Assembly: GCA_030428255.1 (NCBI GenBank) | Contig: JAUIBT010000006.1 | Location: 62,001-126,000 of the forward strand | Reading direction: 5' to 3' | DNA: 64,000 bases | Origin: Alphaproteobacteria bacterium | Lineage (GTDB): Bacteria; Pseudomonadota; Alphaproteobacteria; UBA7985; JAUIBT01 | Shown: piece by piece, positions 47,310 to 55,498 of the stretch | Numbering within the stretch: the first letter of the stretch is position 1 | Layout of the letters: each line of letters opens with the position of its first letter | The notes under the pieces: generated by a model | What the model was told of the DNA's origin: nothing | Databases searched by the model: none | What the model saw: the letters and a program-made list of their open reading frames with translations, nothing else | Made by a program: the position numbers and the translations under genes

Positions 47310-48761
47310 ATGACACATTTGGACTTGATCGCATTTGCGCCCGAACTCTTTATGGCAATCGCCATTCTGGCGCTGATTTTGTTTGGCGCTTTCACCGGCG
47401 ACAAGGCCGCGCGCCCCGTGGCCATTGCTGGCGTGGTCATCATGCTGGTGGCAGCCTTTTTGGTTGCAAATCAGGGGACGGACGACGGGCTGTTCTTCAA
47501 CAACTTGGTCGCGGTGAATGACTTCACCGGCGCGGCTAAAATCCTGATTCTTCTGGTGTCTGCCGCCAGCCTGTTCCTGGCGCTGCCGCATATCTCACGC
47601 GACGTGAACAAGCGCTTTGAATTCCCGCTGCTCTACCTTTTTGCAACGCTCGGCATGATGATCTTGGTGTCAGCGCAAGATCTCATGACCCTCTATCTGG
47701 GTCTGGAGCTGATGAGTTTGTCGCTCTACGTCTTGGCGGCTTTGCGGCGCGAGCTGTTGCGCGCCTCTGAAGCGGGCCTAAAGTACTTTGTACTGGGCGC
47801 GCTGTCGTCGGGCATGATCCTTTATGGATCGTCGATCATCTATGGATACAGCGGTGCGACCAACTTCGACCTGATCGCCGGCGCGCTGAGCGCCAGCGAC
47901 GGGGCCAACGTGGGCCTGCTGATCGGCTTGGTCTTCCTGATTGCCGGTCTGGCCTTTAAGGTGTCCGCAGTGCCGTTCCACATGTGGACGCCCGACGTCT
48001 ACCAGGGCGCTCCGGCGGCTGTGACGGCCTTTTTCGCGGGCGCACCCAAAGTCGCGGCCATGGTCATCTTTGTCCGTGTTCTGGTCCAACCCTTCGCCGA
48101 CCTGACCGACCAGTGGCAACAGGTGCTGGCGATCATCGCCATGGCCTCCATGGTGCTGGGTGCTTTTGCGGCCCTGAACCAAAAGAACATCAAGCGTCTG
48201 ATGGCCTACTCTTCAATTGCCAACATGGGCTATGCGTTGATTGGCGTCGCCGCAGGCACCGCAGAAGGCGTGCAGAGCGTCATGGTCTATATGGCGATCT
48301 ATGCCGTGATGACGCTGGGTAGCTTTGCGGTCATCATGTTGATGCGTCGCGAGGACCGCCCACTCGAGAACATCGACGATCTTGCCGGGCTATTCTCACA
48401 GAAGCCGCGTATGGCTGCGGCCATGGTCATTATGATGTTCTCTTTGTCGGGCATTCCGCCGCTGGCTGGCTTCTTCGGCAAGCTGATGGTCTTTATGGCA
48501 GCCATCAACCAGGGCTCGACGCTCATGTTGATCGTCGCCGTCGTCGGGGCTCTGACCTCCGTGATTGCGGCCTTCTATTACCTGCGTATCATCAAAATCA
48601 TGGTCTTTGATCCGCAAGTCGATGAGCTGGATCACAAGGATGCCAAGGAGTGGAGCATCACTGCCGGTGTTGCGGCGGTGCTGCTGATTGTCATGACCTT
48701 AGGCTTCCACCATTTGAACGCTTGGTTTGCCACCGCTTCAGCGACCTTGTTCGCTGGCTAG
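47310..48761 (+). CDS. nuoN: NADH-quinone oxidoreductase subunit N
   Basis: The 483-residue ND2-type antiporter-like subunit ends the operon. Seen are TLYLGLELMSLSLYVLAALRR with the TM5 Glu, GLAFKVSAVPFHMWTPDVYQGAPAAVTAFFAGAPKVA with Lys residues, and KRLMAYSSIANMGYALIGVAAG. Its TAG stop forms part of the left arm of repeat copy C. The birA gene that often follows in Alphaproteobacteria is missing. Confidence 0.98.
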   Translation: MTHLDLIAFAPELFMAIAILALILFGAFTGDKAARPVAIAGVVIMLVAAFLVANQGTDDGLFFNNLVAVNDFTGAAKILILLVSAASLFLALPHISRDVNKRFEFPLLYLFATLGMMILVSAQDLMTLYLGLELMSLSLYVLAALRRELLRASEAGLKYFVLGALSSGMILYGSSIIYGYSGATNFDLIAGALSASDGANVGLLIGLVFLIAGLAFKVSAVPFHMWTPDVYQGAPAAVTAFFAGAPKVAAMVIFVRVLVQPFADLTDQWQQVLAIIAMASMVLGAFAALNQKNIKRLMAYSSIANMGYALIGVAAGTAEGVQSVMVYMAIYAVMTLGSFAVIMLMRREDRPLENIDDLAGLFSQKPRMAAAMVIMMFSLSGIPPLAGFFGKLMVFMAAINQGSTLMLIVAVVGALTSVIAAFYYLRIIKIMVFDPQVDELDHKDAKEWSITAGVAAVLLIVMTLGFHHLNAWFATASATLFAG

Positions 48762-48863
48762 AGCAGGCTTCGGTGAATTGCATTCACTCAGCGTGCTCTA
48801 ACGATATGGTTGTGACGCAAAGGCACTTCCACAATCGAGGGCGATTGCTCGGGCTTTGCGCTA
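48759..48863 (+). repeat. dispersed intergenic repeat, copy C
   Basis: The left half is a strong nested inverted repeat: TAGAGCA (48759-48765) pairs with TGCTCTA (48794-48800), and GTGAAT-TGC-ATTCAC (48773-48787) is a perfect inner hairpin. The right 32-bp core (48832-48863) contains CAATCG-AGGG-CGATTG. The copy fills the whole gap between nuoN and coaX, may end the nuo transcript, and its last bases run into the AAGGAG of coaX. Confidence 0.75.
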
Positions 48864-48876
48864 AGGAGACGCGGCT

Positions 48877-49671
48877 ATGCTGATCGTCGTTGATGTCGGA
48901 AATACTAATGTTGTATTTGCTCTCTACGACGGCGAGCGGTTGGCGGCCGAGTGGCGCTGTGAGACCAATGCCAAGCGCACGGCTGATCAGTACGCCGTCT
49001 GGCTGCTCGGGCTCATGGCCTACGAAGGCATAGAGCCCAAGCGCGTTGAGGGTTTTGTGGTCGCCGCTGTGGTGCCGACCGTGATCTTCTCGCTTCAGCA
49101 GTTGTCGCAAAAATACTTTGGGCAAAAAGCCATGGTGTTGGGGCGCGACGGTATCAAGGTGCCGATCACGCTTGAGATCGATGCGCCTGAGCAGGCGGGC
49201 ATGGACCGCTTGGTCAACGCCTATGAAGCCTTTGAGACCTATAAACAAGCGCTGATCGCATTGGACTTTGGCACCGGCACGACCTTCGACGTGGTCTCCC
49301 ACACTGGAGCCTATTTGGGCGGGGCCATTTCGCCCGGTATCCACCAAGCAGTAGAAGCCATGTACATCGCAGCCTCGCGTTTGCCGCGCATCGCGGTGGA
49401 CAAACCGCCTCAGGTAATTGGCAAAGCGACCATCCCTTGCATGCAGTCCGGCGTGTTCTGGGGCTACATTGGTTTGATTGAAGGGCTTGTAACGCGCATC
49501 CGAAAGGAATATGTCGCTAGCACAGGGCGAAATGACCCCTTGCCGGTGATTGCGACCGGCGGCCTAGCCAGTCTGTTTGCAGACGAAACAGACTGCATCG
49601 ATGAGATTGACCCCCACCTCACGCTACGGGGAATAAAGCGCGTGTATGAAGCTCTGACAGAGCGGAGCTAA
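48877..49671 (+). CDS. coaX: type III pantothenate kinase
   Basis: CoaX phosphorylates pantothenate, the first step of coenzyme A synthesis. The 264-residue ASKHA-fold protein shows VVDVGNTNVVFALYDG (phosphate 1 loop), QAGMDRLVNAYEA, LDFGTGTTFDVV and GGAISPGIHQAVEAMY. AAGGAGACG precedes ATG 48877. It is followed closely by RNase J, a pairing conserved in the class. Confidence 0.96.
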   Translation: MLIVVDVGNTNVVFALYDGERLAAEWRCETNAKRTADQYAVWLLGLMAYEGIEPKRVEGFVVAAVVPTVIFSLQQLSQKYFGQKAMVLGRDGIKVPITLEIDAPEQAGMDRLVNAYEAFETYKQALIALDFGTGTTFDVVSHTGAYLGGAISPGIHQAVEAMYIAASRLPRIAVDKPPQVIGKATIPCMQSGVFWGYIGLIEGLVTRIRKEYVASTGRNDPLPVIATGGLASLFADETDCIDEIDPHLTLRGIKRVYEALTERS

Positions 49672-49695
49672 ATTTAAAGACCAAAGGAAGAAAAT

Positions 49696-51405
49696 TTGGA
49701 ACAGAAGACTTTGAAGCACTTTGGCACCAGCCGTTTGAAAGCTGGCGCTGATGAAGTGCTGTTTGTGCCGCTCGGCGGTGTCGGCGAGATTGGCATGAAC
49801 CTCTATTGCTACGGCCACAACGGCCGCTGGTTGGTGGTGGATTTCGGCGTCACTTTTGCCGATCACCACGCGCCGGGCATTGATGTGATCACGGCCGATA
49901 TTCGCTTCTTAGAAGCCAACGTCGATCTGATCGACGGCATCGTGCTGACCCACAGCCACGAAGATCACCTGGGCGCCTTGCCCTATCTGTGGGACATTTT
50001 GAAGGTGCCGGTTTATGCCTCGCCCTTCGCCCACGCCATGGCGCGCACCAAGATGGAAGAGAACCAGGGCGAGGAAGCCGTTCCCAGCTTGGTGAAAGTG
50101 AAGGTTGGTGAGGACTTTAAGGTCGGCAGCTTCGATCTTTGTCTGGTGCCCATGACCCACTCGATTGCTGAGGCTTGTGCGCTGCACATCAAAACCAGTG
50201 TTGGTGGGATCTTCCACACCGGGGATTGGAAAAACGATCCCGAGCCGCTGATTAGTGATCCCATCAACGAGGATACCTTGCGCCAGATCGGTCAGAGCGA
50301 TCTGCTGGCCTTGGTCGGTGATAGCACCAATGCGATGGAGCCGGGCCATTCTGGCAGTGAGGCGACCGCAGCCAAGGGCTTGATGGAGGCGGTTGCGTCT
50401 TGCAAGAACCGTGTGGCAGTGACCATGTTCGCAACCAACGTGGCGCGCATGCAAAGCGCGTTTCGTGCCGCCGCTGCCTCTGGCCGCCATGTCGGCGTTG
50501 CCGGACGGTCGATCAAACGTGTACTGGCTTGCGCCCAAGAGGCAGGCTATCTGACCGACCGCCCGATTTTTGTCGATGAGGACCGGATCAACGAGCTGCC
50601 GCGCGACAAGGTGCTGTTGCTCTGCACCGGCTCGCAAGGCGAAGGCCGTGCAGCCATGGCCCGCATCGCCCAGGGCAAGCATCCCAGCATCGCATTGAGC
50701 GCGGGCGATAGCGTCATCTTCTCCTCAAAGACCATCCCGGGGAACGAGAAAGAAGTGGCGCGCATCGAAAACATGCTGGCCGAGCGAGACATTGAAATCA
50801 TTGAAGATATTCAAACCAAGGTCCACGTTACCGGCCACCCGCGCCAAGAGGAGCTGAAGTGGCTCTATGGCCTGATGCAGCCGAAAATCTTGGTGCCGAT
50901 GCACGGCGAGCTGCGTCATTTGAAGGCCCATGCCCGCTTGGCGCGCGAGCAGGGCGTGCCGCACACGCCGATCGCGGTCAACGGCCAGGTCTTGCGCCTG
51001 ACCCGCGATGAGGAGCCACAAATCATCGGCGAAGTAACCCATGGCCGCTGGGGCGTGGATGGCGACCGCCTGCTGGATGTTGACGGCCAAGTCTTCCGCG
51101 AGCGCAAGCGCATGATGCACAAAGGCCTGTGCCACATCAGCCTGGTGATGAGCGACGCCGGGGCCTTGCGCTCTGACCCGCGAATTTTGACCATTGGCTT
51201 GATGGACAACGAGGTTGACGATCCAGAGATCTTGACCGACGCCGAAGACTTCGCCTGGGACCACTTGGAGCGTTTGCCCAAGACAGCACGCCAAGACGAT
51301 CAGCAGGTTAAGGGCGTCATGATCAAGACCATGAAGCGCTTCTTCAACGACACTATTGGTCGTAAGCCACTGATTGAAGTAACAATTCACCGGGTAGGAA
51401 AATGA
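49696..51405 (+). CDS. rnj: ribonuclease J
   Basis: The 569-residue metallo-beta-lactamase/beta-CASP nuclease processes and degrades RNA from the 5' end or internally. It shows VPLGGVGEIGMNLYCYG, the zinc motif LTHSHEDHLGALPYL, HTGDWKNDPEP, the beta-CASP region and VTGHPRQEELKWLYGLMQPKILVPMHGE. The start is a TTG at 49696 with AAAGGAAG upstream. Its stop overlaps the mce ATG (ATGA). Confidence 0.96.
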   Translation: MEQKTLKHFGTSRLKAGADEVLFVPLGGVGEIGMNLYCYGHNGRWLVVDFGVTFADHHAPGIDVITADIRFLEANVDLIDGIVLTHSHEDHLGALPYLWDILKVPVYASPFAHAMARTKMEENQGEEAVPSLVKVKVGEDFKVGSFDLCLVPMTHSIAEACALHIKTSVGGIFHTGDWKNDPEPLISDPINEDTLRQIGQSDLLALVGDSTNAMEPGHSGSEATAAKGLMEAVASCKNRVAVTMFATNVARMQSAFRAAAASGRHVGVAGRSIKRVLACAQEAGYLTDRPIFVDEDRINELPRDKVLLLCTGSQGEGRAAMARIAQGKHPSIALSAGDSVIFSSKTIPGNEKEVARIENMLAERDIEIIEDIQTKVHVTGHPRQEELKWLYGLMQPKILVPMHGELRHLKAHARLAREQGVPHTPIAVNGQVLRLTRDEEPQIIGEVTHGRWGVDGDRLLDVDGQVFRERKRMMHKGLCHISLVMSDAGALRSDPRILTIGLMDNEVDDPEILTDAEDFAWDHLERLPKTARQDDQQVKGVMIKTMKRFFNDTIGRKPLIEVTIHRVGK

Positions 51406-51815
51406 TTGGACGCCTGAACCACGTTGCGATTGCTGTTCCAAACCTTGAAGCAGGCGTCGCGCGCTATCGCGATACCCTGGGGGCTCAGGTGTCTGCGCCG
51501 CAAGCCTTGCCTGAACATGGCGTGACCGTGGTGTTTGTCACCTTGCCGAACACCAAGATTGAGCTGCTGGAGGCCCTGGGCGAGGGCTCGCCGATTGGCA
51601 AGTTTTTGGAGCGCAACCCTGAGGGCGGCATCCACCATATTTGCTATGAGGTGAGTGACATCCGCGCCGCTCGCGATACGCTGTCGGCCACTGGTTTGCG
51701 GGTTCTTGGCGATGGCGAGCCAAAAATCGGCGCGCACGGCAACCCAGTGCTGTTCTTGCATCCCAAGGATATGAACGGCACCCTGGTTGAATTGGAAGAG
51801 GTGGCTGCGGCCTAA
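51402..51815 (+). CDS. mce: methylmalonyl-CoA epimerase
   Basis: The 137-residue VOC-fold enzyme interconverts (R)- and (S)-methylmalonyl-CoA, following propionyl-CoA carboxylase. The pattern GRLNHVAIAVPNLEAGVARYRDTLGA, ELLEALGEGSPIGKFLERNPEGGIHHICYEV and LFLHPKDMNGTLVELEE includes the metal ligands H, H and E. It is translationally coupled to rnj. A strong terminator follows. Confidence 0.95.
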   Translation: MIGRLNHVAIAVPNLEAGVARYRDTLGAQVSAPQALPEHGVTVVFVTLPNTKIELLEALGEGSPIGKFLERNPEGGIHHICYEVSDIRAARDTLSATGLRVLGDGEPKIGAHGNPVLFLHPKDMNGTLVELEEVAAA

Positions 51816-51847
51816 TCTTCCGAAAGCCTAACCACTGCTGCGGCATG

Positions 51848-51869
51848 AGGCCCCGACTGGGGCCTTTTT
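51848..51869 (+). terminator. rho-independent terminator after mce
   Basis: AGGCCCC (51848-51854) pairs perfectly with GGGGCCT (51859-51865) around a 4-nt GACT loop and is followed by TTTT, 33 bp after the mce stop. Confidence 0.88.
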
Positions 51870-51983
51870 GCTGCCCGATATCTGGCGAGACAGCCGGGGA
51901 TGCTCTATGTGAGTCTTGCGCAAGGCGCTGCATCTTTTCGAGCCCGCAAGCTCTCCCAAACTTTTGTTGAAAGAGGCCCCGTG

Positions 51984-52247
51984 ATGTGGAGCACTTTGAT
52001 AACCTACTTCTTTGTTTTTCTGATCATCTGGTGGTTGGTTCTCTACACCCAACTGCCGCGCGGTGGTGTTGCCCCGGGCGAGCAAGAGGTCAACGAGCAC
52101 GGCGCGCCTTTGCATTCCAACATGAAGGCCAAGCTTCTACGCACGACGCTCATCACAGCGGGCATCGTTGGTATCCTCTTCATCCTCAGCCAGCTCGGCG
52201 TCATTTCCTTGTTCGAGATCCTGACGGGCCGTGCGCGCCTGGGCTAA
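51984..52247 (+). CDS. DUF1467 family membrane protein
   Basis: The 87-residue protein has two hydrophobic helices (LITYFFVFLIIWWLVLYTQLP and TTLITAGIVGILFILSQLGVISLF) around a polar loop with PGEQEVNEHGAP, matching DUF1467, which usually follows mce in Alphaproteobacteria, often before proS. Function is unknown. ATG 51984 follows AGAGGCC. The expected proS is not here. Confidence 0.9.
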   Translation: MWSTLITYFFVFLIIWWLVLYTQLPRGGVAPGEQEVNEHGAPLHSNMKAKLLRTTLITAGIVGILFILSQLGVISLFEILTGRARLG

Positions 52248-52257
52248 GTCGCTGGCG

Positions 52258-53028
52258 CTATGGCTGGGCGTCATGGTGCAACAAAGAGCGCAGTTCCAGG
52301 CCAAGGCCAGGGGCTGTTAGGAGCAAGCTATCGCCGTGTTCAAGCGATTGATCAGACGGGTGCCATGCGACCTGCTGGCTCGACAAATCGAGCAATGCGA
52401 AGGCGGCGGCGGTCGGCCCAAGCGTAGTGAGCATAGCTCCAATCTGTGACTGATTTGGTAGCTGCAGGGTCGCCTCGATGCGCAGGATGGGTGCCGCCAT
52501 GCGCGAAATTTCATAGGACACCGCTAGCTCGTGACCCCAAGCGGGCGCAGAAAGCAGAAGGCTTGGCCCAAAGCACCAGCTTTCGATGTCGCTTGTCCCG
52601 GTCTGTAGTCCCAAAGTTAGACCCAAGGGTTGCGCCTGGCCCTTGGGGGAAACCCAGACGGCAAGCAACAGGAGCGGCAAGGGAAGCTCGGGGTTCGAAG
52701 ACGGCAAGGGCATCGCAGGCCGGCAAAGATTGCGACCATCGGCCAAGGCCTGCCAGCCCGCACTTGTTTGGCGCAAAAGCTGCAGATGCTCGGGCTGACT
52801 CGGCCAAATCGGCGGACGAATGCGCCCATCAAGCAACAGCTCGTTGAAGCTAAAGCGCTGTTTTGTTAGGGAATTATGGGCCTGCTCAGTCAGGCTCCCT
52901 TCGGTCCGCAACGCAACGCAAGCCATGTCGGCTAAGTCCATGCCTTCGCGCAGCGCAGACACATCCCCGCCATTTACGAGGCCAAAGCGGGGGCCAGAAG
53001 ACAAAGCCTCGAACTGAATGAGGTGCAT
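52258..53028 (-). CDS. divergent FAH/AraD1-fold protein without clear metal ligands
   Basis: The 256-residue product starts MHLIQFEALSSGPRFGLVNGG and continues with FSFNELLLDGRIRPPIWPSQPEHL, similar in pattern to FAH-superfamily AraD1 dehydratases/hydrolases. In those, an E-x-E and a later D bind the metal; in the equivalent region (LPLPLLLLAVWVSPKGQAQPLGLTLG) acidic residues are missing, so catalysis is doubtful. ATG 53028 was chosen over a longer frame with an Arg-rich extension. It is the only minus gene between DUF1467 and the secreted-protein gene. The family call is tentative. Confidence 0.5.
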   Translation of the reverse strand: MHLIQFEALSSGPRFGLVNGGDVSALREGMDLADMACVALRTEGSLTEQAHNSLTKQRFSFNELLLDGRIRPPIWPSQPEHLQLLRQTSAGWQALADGRNLCRPAMPLPSSNPELPLPLLLLAVWVSPKGQAQPLGLTLGLQTGTSDIESWCFGPSLLLSAPAWGHELAVSYEISRMAAPILRIEATLQLPNQSQIGAMLTTLGPTAAAFALLDLSSQQVAWHPSDQSLEHGDSLLLTAPGLGLELRSLLHHDAQP

Positions 53029-53202
53029 GCAGGGTCTCCGATACGTAAAATTTGGTACGCGCAGACCACGCCGCAGTCGGTCAGGACGCTGCGCGCTGGC
53101 CGAAGCGGCGCTGTCGCTCTTTGTCCTAGGGCGCGCGCGCGAAGGCAAGTCTAAATCTCGGCTCAAGTCAAGCTAGGCCTGTTTACCAAGTCAGGTGTCC
53201 AG

Positions 53203-53238
53203 CTAGATTTCAGGCTAGGTTTCAGGTTAGATTTCAGG
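53203..53238 (+). repeat. three tandem 12-bp repeats
   Basis: CTAGATTTCAGG, CTAGGTTTCAGG and TTAGATTTCAGG follow each other without gaps, in the divergent region between the FAH-like gene and the secreted-protein gene. Confidence 0.85.
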
Positions 53239-53354
53239 CGTCACAACAGGCCGTATCACAGGCTAGTGTCGCCTGTTCCTTTGCAGTTGCCAGGTCAGGA
53301 GTGGCGCACTATTCTTGCGCTACTCACCGTGCTGGATACCGAAAGGCTCTGTCT

Positions 53355-54143
53355 ATGCTTTCGCCTAGGCCCCTGGCAGGGCTGCCCGCTTTGTTCGTTG
53401 CTCTGACCTGGCTCGTCTTGAGCGCTGTGCCCGGGGCTGCCCAGACCACCGCGAGCTATTTCTCCACGCCTGAACCGCAGTGTGAGGGCATTTTGGTGGA
53501 TGAAGAGTGCAAGAGCGAACGCGAGGTGATCAAGCTGGTTCAAGCGACGCTGAACGCGGCGGGCTGCGATGTCGGCCCGGTCGACGGCGTGATGGGGCGG
53601 CGCACGCGCGGCTGGCTGAGGGTCCACGACACGATTTGGGACGACGTTAGCTATCAATCCCTGTTTGATGACAAGCGGGGCGATGATCTTTTGGTACGCG
53701 TAGAGCTCTTGTCAGGTATGGTCTGCAACCGCGCCTATCAGATGTCCAGCGAGTGCCAAGCGGCCTACAACAAATGGAAGCGGGCGCCGGGTGCGGGGGC
53801 TTTTGCCGTGAGCGGCTTGGGCGGTTGCGCGTCTGCCAGCGGATATGAGAGCGTATCTGCTGCGAAATCGGCGGTGCTTGCGCGCTGCTCAAAGAATGGC
53901 ACTTCTTGCCGAATTCAAGATACCAAAAGCGGGCGCGGTGGTGCCAGTCGGGGCAGCAGCTCCGCGTGCAACACAAGCGACACCAACTATCGTCAGCTCA
54001 GCGGTCCTAAGGCCTTGGTCGAAGGGTCCAACGGTTGCTATGTATATTCGGGCGGCGGTACACGATTGGCGCTGCGTAGCCGGGCCCTTCGCTTTTGCCG
54101 CAACAAGGGTGGCAAGAATTGCCGCGTGGTCGATACACGCTAG
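53355..54143 (+). CDS. secreted protein with peptidoglycan-binding-like domain and two Cys-containing repeats
   Basis: The 262-residue protein has a signal peptide (hydrophobic stretch ALFVALTWLVLSAVPGAAQ, cleavage probably after GAA). Near residues 50-80, LVQATLNAAGCDVGPVDGVMGRRTRGWLRVH resembles a peptidoglycan-binding PG_binding_1 unit. Two C-terminal units (about 155-190 and 220-262) each have a pattern of Ala-rich helix, Cys and C-R-V/I, resembling DUF4189-like repeats; paired Cys suggests disulfides. It should act in the periplasm, possibly on the cell wall. ATG 53355 was chosen because the signal peptide begins there. Confidence 0.72.
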   Translation: MLSPRPLAGLPALFVALTWLVLSAVPGAAQTTASYFSTPEPQCEGILVDEECKSEREVIKLVQATLNAAGCDVGPVDGVMGRRTRGWLRVHDTIWDDVSYQSLFDDKRGDDLLVRVELLSGMVCNRAYQMSSECQAAYNKWKRAPGAGAFAVSGLGGCASASGYESVSAAKSAVLARCSKNGTSCRIQDTKSGRGGASRGSSSACNTSDTNYRQLSGPKALVEGSNGCYVYSGGGTRLALRSRALRFCRNKGGKNCRVVDTR

Positions 54144-54190
54144 CGCGAGCCGGCGGCCCAAGCGCGCCCAAAATATAGGAACAGCATCGC

Positions 54191-54649
54191 TTGACCGATC
54201 TTCGCTTCTATCATCTGACCGCGACGTCGGTTGAACAAGCCCTGCCGCTGATGCTGAGCAAGACGCTTGAGCGCGGCAAGCGCGCGCAGTTGCGCTTTGT
54301 CACCGCTGAGCGGCTGGAGGCCGTCAACCAGCACCTTTGGACCTACGAGCAGGCAAGCTTTTTGCCCCATGGTGGCCCCAAGCAGGGACGCGCCGAGGCT
54401 CAGCCGATTTGGCTAACCCTGGATGACGATAATCCCAACCAGGCCGAATATCTGTTTCTGCTCGAAGGCCGCGCGCCTGACGTGCTCCAAGGCTACGAGA
54501 TGGTTGCCTTGCTATTCGATGCCCGCGATGAGGTGGCCATGGCGGCTGCCCGCCAGCATTGGAAAACCCTTAGTCAAGACCAGCACTTGCGAGCGGGCTT
54601 GTCCTATTGGCGTCAGACTCCGCAAGGCGGGTGGGACAAGCAGCGTTAG
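54191..54649 (+). CDS. holC: DNA polymerase III chi subunit
   Basis: HolC links the clamp loader to single-strand-binding protein. The 152-residue protein shows the chi-family layout: TDLRFYHLTATSVEQALPLMLSKTLERGKRAQLRFVTAERLEAVNQHLWTYEQASFLPHG, and the C-terminal LLFDARDEVAMAAARQHWKTL. TTG 54191 follows AGGAACA. The usual upstream pepA is absent. It overlaps the methyltransferase stop on the other strand by 4 bp. Confidence 0.92.
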   Translation: MTDLRFYHLTATSVEQALPLMLSKTLERGKRAQLRFVTAERLEAVNQHLWTYEQASFLPHGGPKQGRAEAQPIWLTLDDDNPNQAEYLFLLEGRAPDVLQGYEMVALLFDARDEVAMAAARQHWKTLSQDQHLRAGLSYWRQTPQGGWDKQR

Positions 54650-55473
54650 GCGGCGGGCTTGCGCCACATCATGCTCATGCCCAGCGGCAAGTTTGGGCCA
54701 TCCGGGCCGAAGCTGTAGACGCCCCGTTCGTCGCGCTGCATGCTGGGGAACATGCGCCAGGGGATGACGCGGTGTTCGTGGAAAAACACCAGTTCTAGCC
54801 CCAAGTCTAAAAAGGCGGTCATGAAATCCGACAGCGGATGGTTCCAGCAATGAACAACGCGGTTTTCCAGTTTGACGGTGCTCTCATTATAGGAATGGTC
54901 GGCGGTCTCTATGATGGGTTCGCGGTGCCAATAGGGCGTCATGGGGGTCAAACGGCCATCGACTTCTTCTAAGATGAAGGAGCAGGGATGGCCCTCAGCA
55001 TAGTAGAATCGGCCGCCAGGCTTGATAAACCCAGCGATGACCTTGGCCCAAGCCGCCAAGTCGGGCAGCCAGCCGGTCACGCCCCAGGAGGCGTAGACTA
55101 AGTCAAAGGTTTCATCCAAAACCTCATGGGCTTTGTAGATGTCGGTTTCAATCCAGCGCGCCTTGTGCGCCAGGCCGCATTTTTCTGCCAGCTCCTGAGC
55201 GTGAGCCAAGGCCACGGGCGAAAAATCTAGCCCCACAACGCGGTCAGCGCTGCGGGCCGCACTCAAAGTATCAAGGCCAAAGTGGCACTGAGCGTGCAGC
55301 AGCGAAAGCCCACTCAGATCGCCCATCTCCTCAATATCGACATGAAAGCGCACGTCTTGACCGGCCAGGAAGGGGCCAATTTTGTACCAATCCGCCGGGT
55401 CTTCGAAGTGGATCTTAGCTGCCTCGTTCCAGTTGGCCTTGTTGATGCGTATGTAGTCTGGCTCCTGGCTCAC
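54646..55473 (-). CDS. class I SAM-dependent methyltransferase
   Basis: The 275-residue protein has the Rossmann methyltransferase core: LSLLHAQCHFGLDTLSAARSADRVVGLDFSPVALAHAQELAEKCG (motif I and II, about residues 56-100) and DLVYASWGVTGWLPDLAAWAKVIAGFIKPGGRFYYAEGHP (motif IV-V region). The substrate is unknown. It is 25 bp after oppF on the same strand and may be the last gene of the opp operon. Confidence 0.88.
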   Translation of the reverse strand: MSQEPDYIRINKANWNEAAKIHFEDPADWYKIGPFLAGQDVRFHVDIEEMGDLSGLSLLHAQCHFGLDTLSAARSADRVVGLDFSPVALAHAQELAEKCGLAHKARWIETDIYKAHEVLDETFDLVYASWGVTGWLPDLAAWAKVIAGFIKPGGRFYYAEGHPCSFILEEVDGRLTPMTPYWHREPIIETADHSYNESTVKLENRVVHCWNHPLSDFMTAFLDLGLELVFFHEHRVIPWRMFPSMQRDERGVYSFGPDGPNLPLGMSMMWRKPAA

Positions 55474-55498
55474 GACCTTGGCCCTTTGTGTTGTTGTG

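Noticed and set aside
45828-47591. Long minus-strand open frame (587 codons) opposite nuoM
   Set aside because: It is the mirror of a strongly conserved membrane-protein gene; its composition (His/Gln/Asp-rich, no motifs) is that of a reverse-frame artefact.
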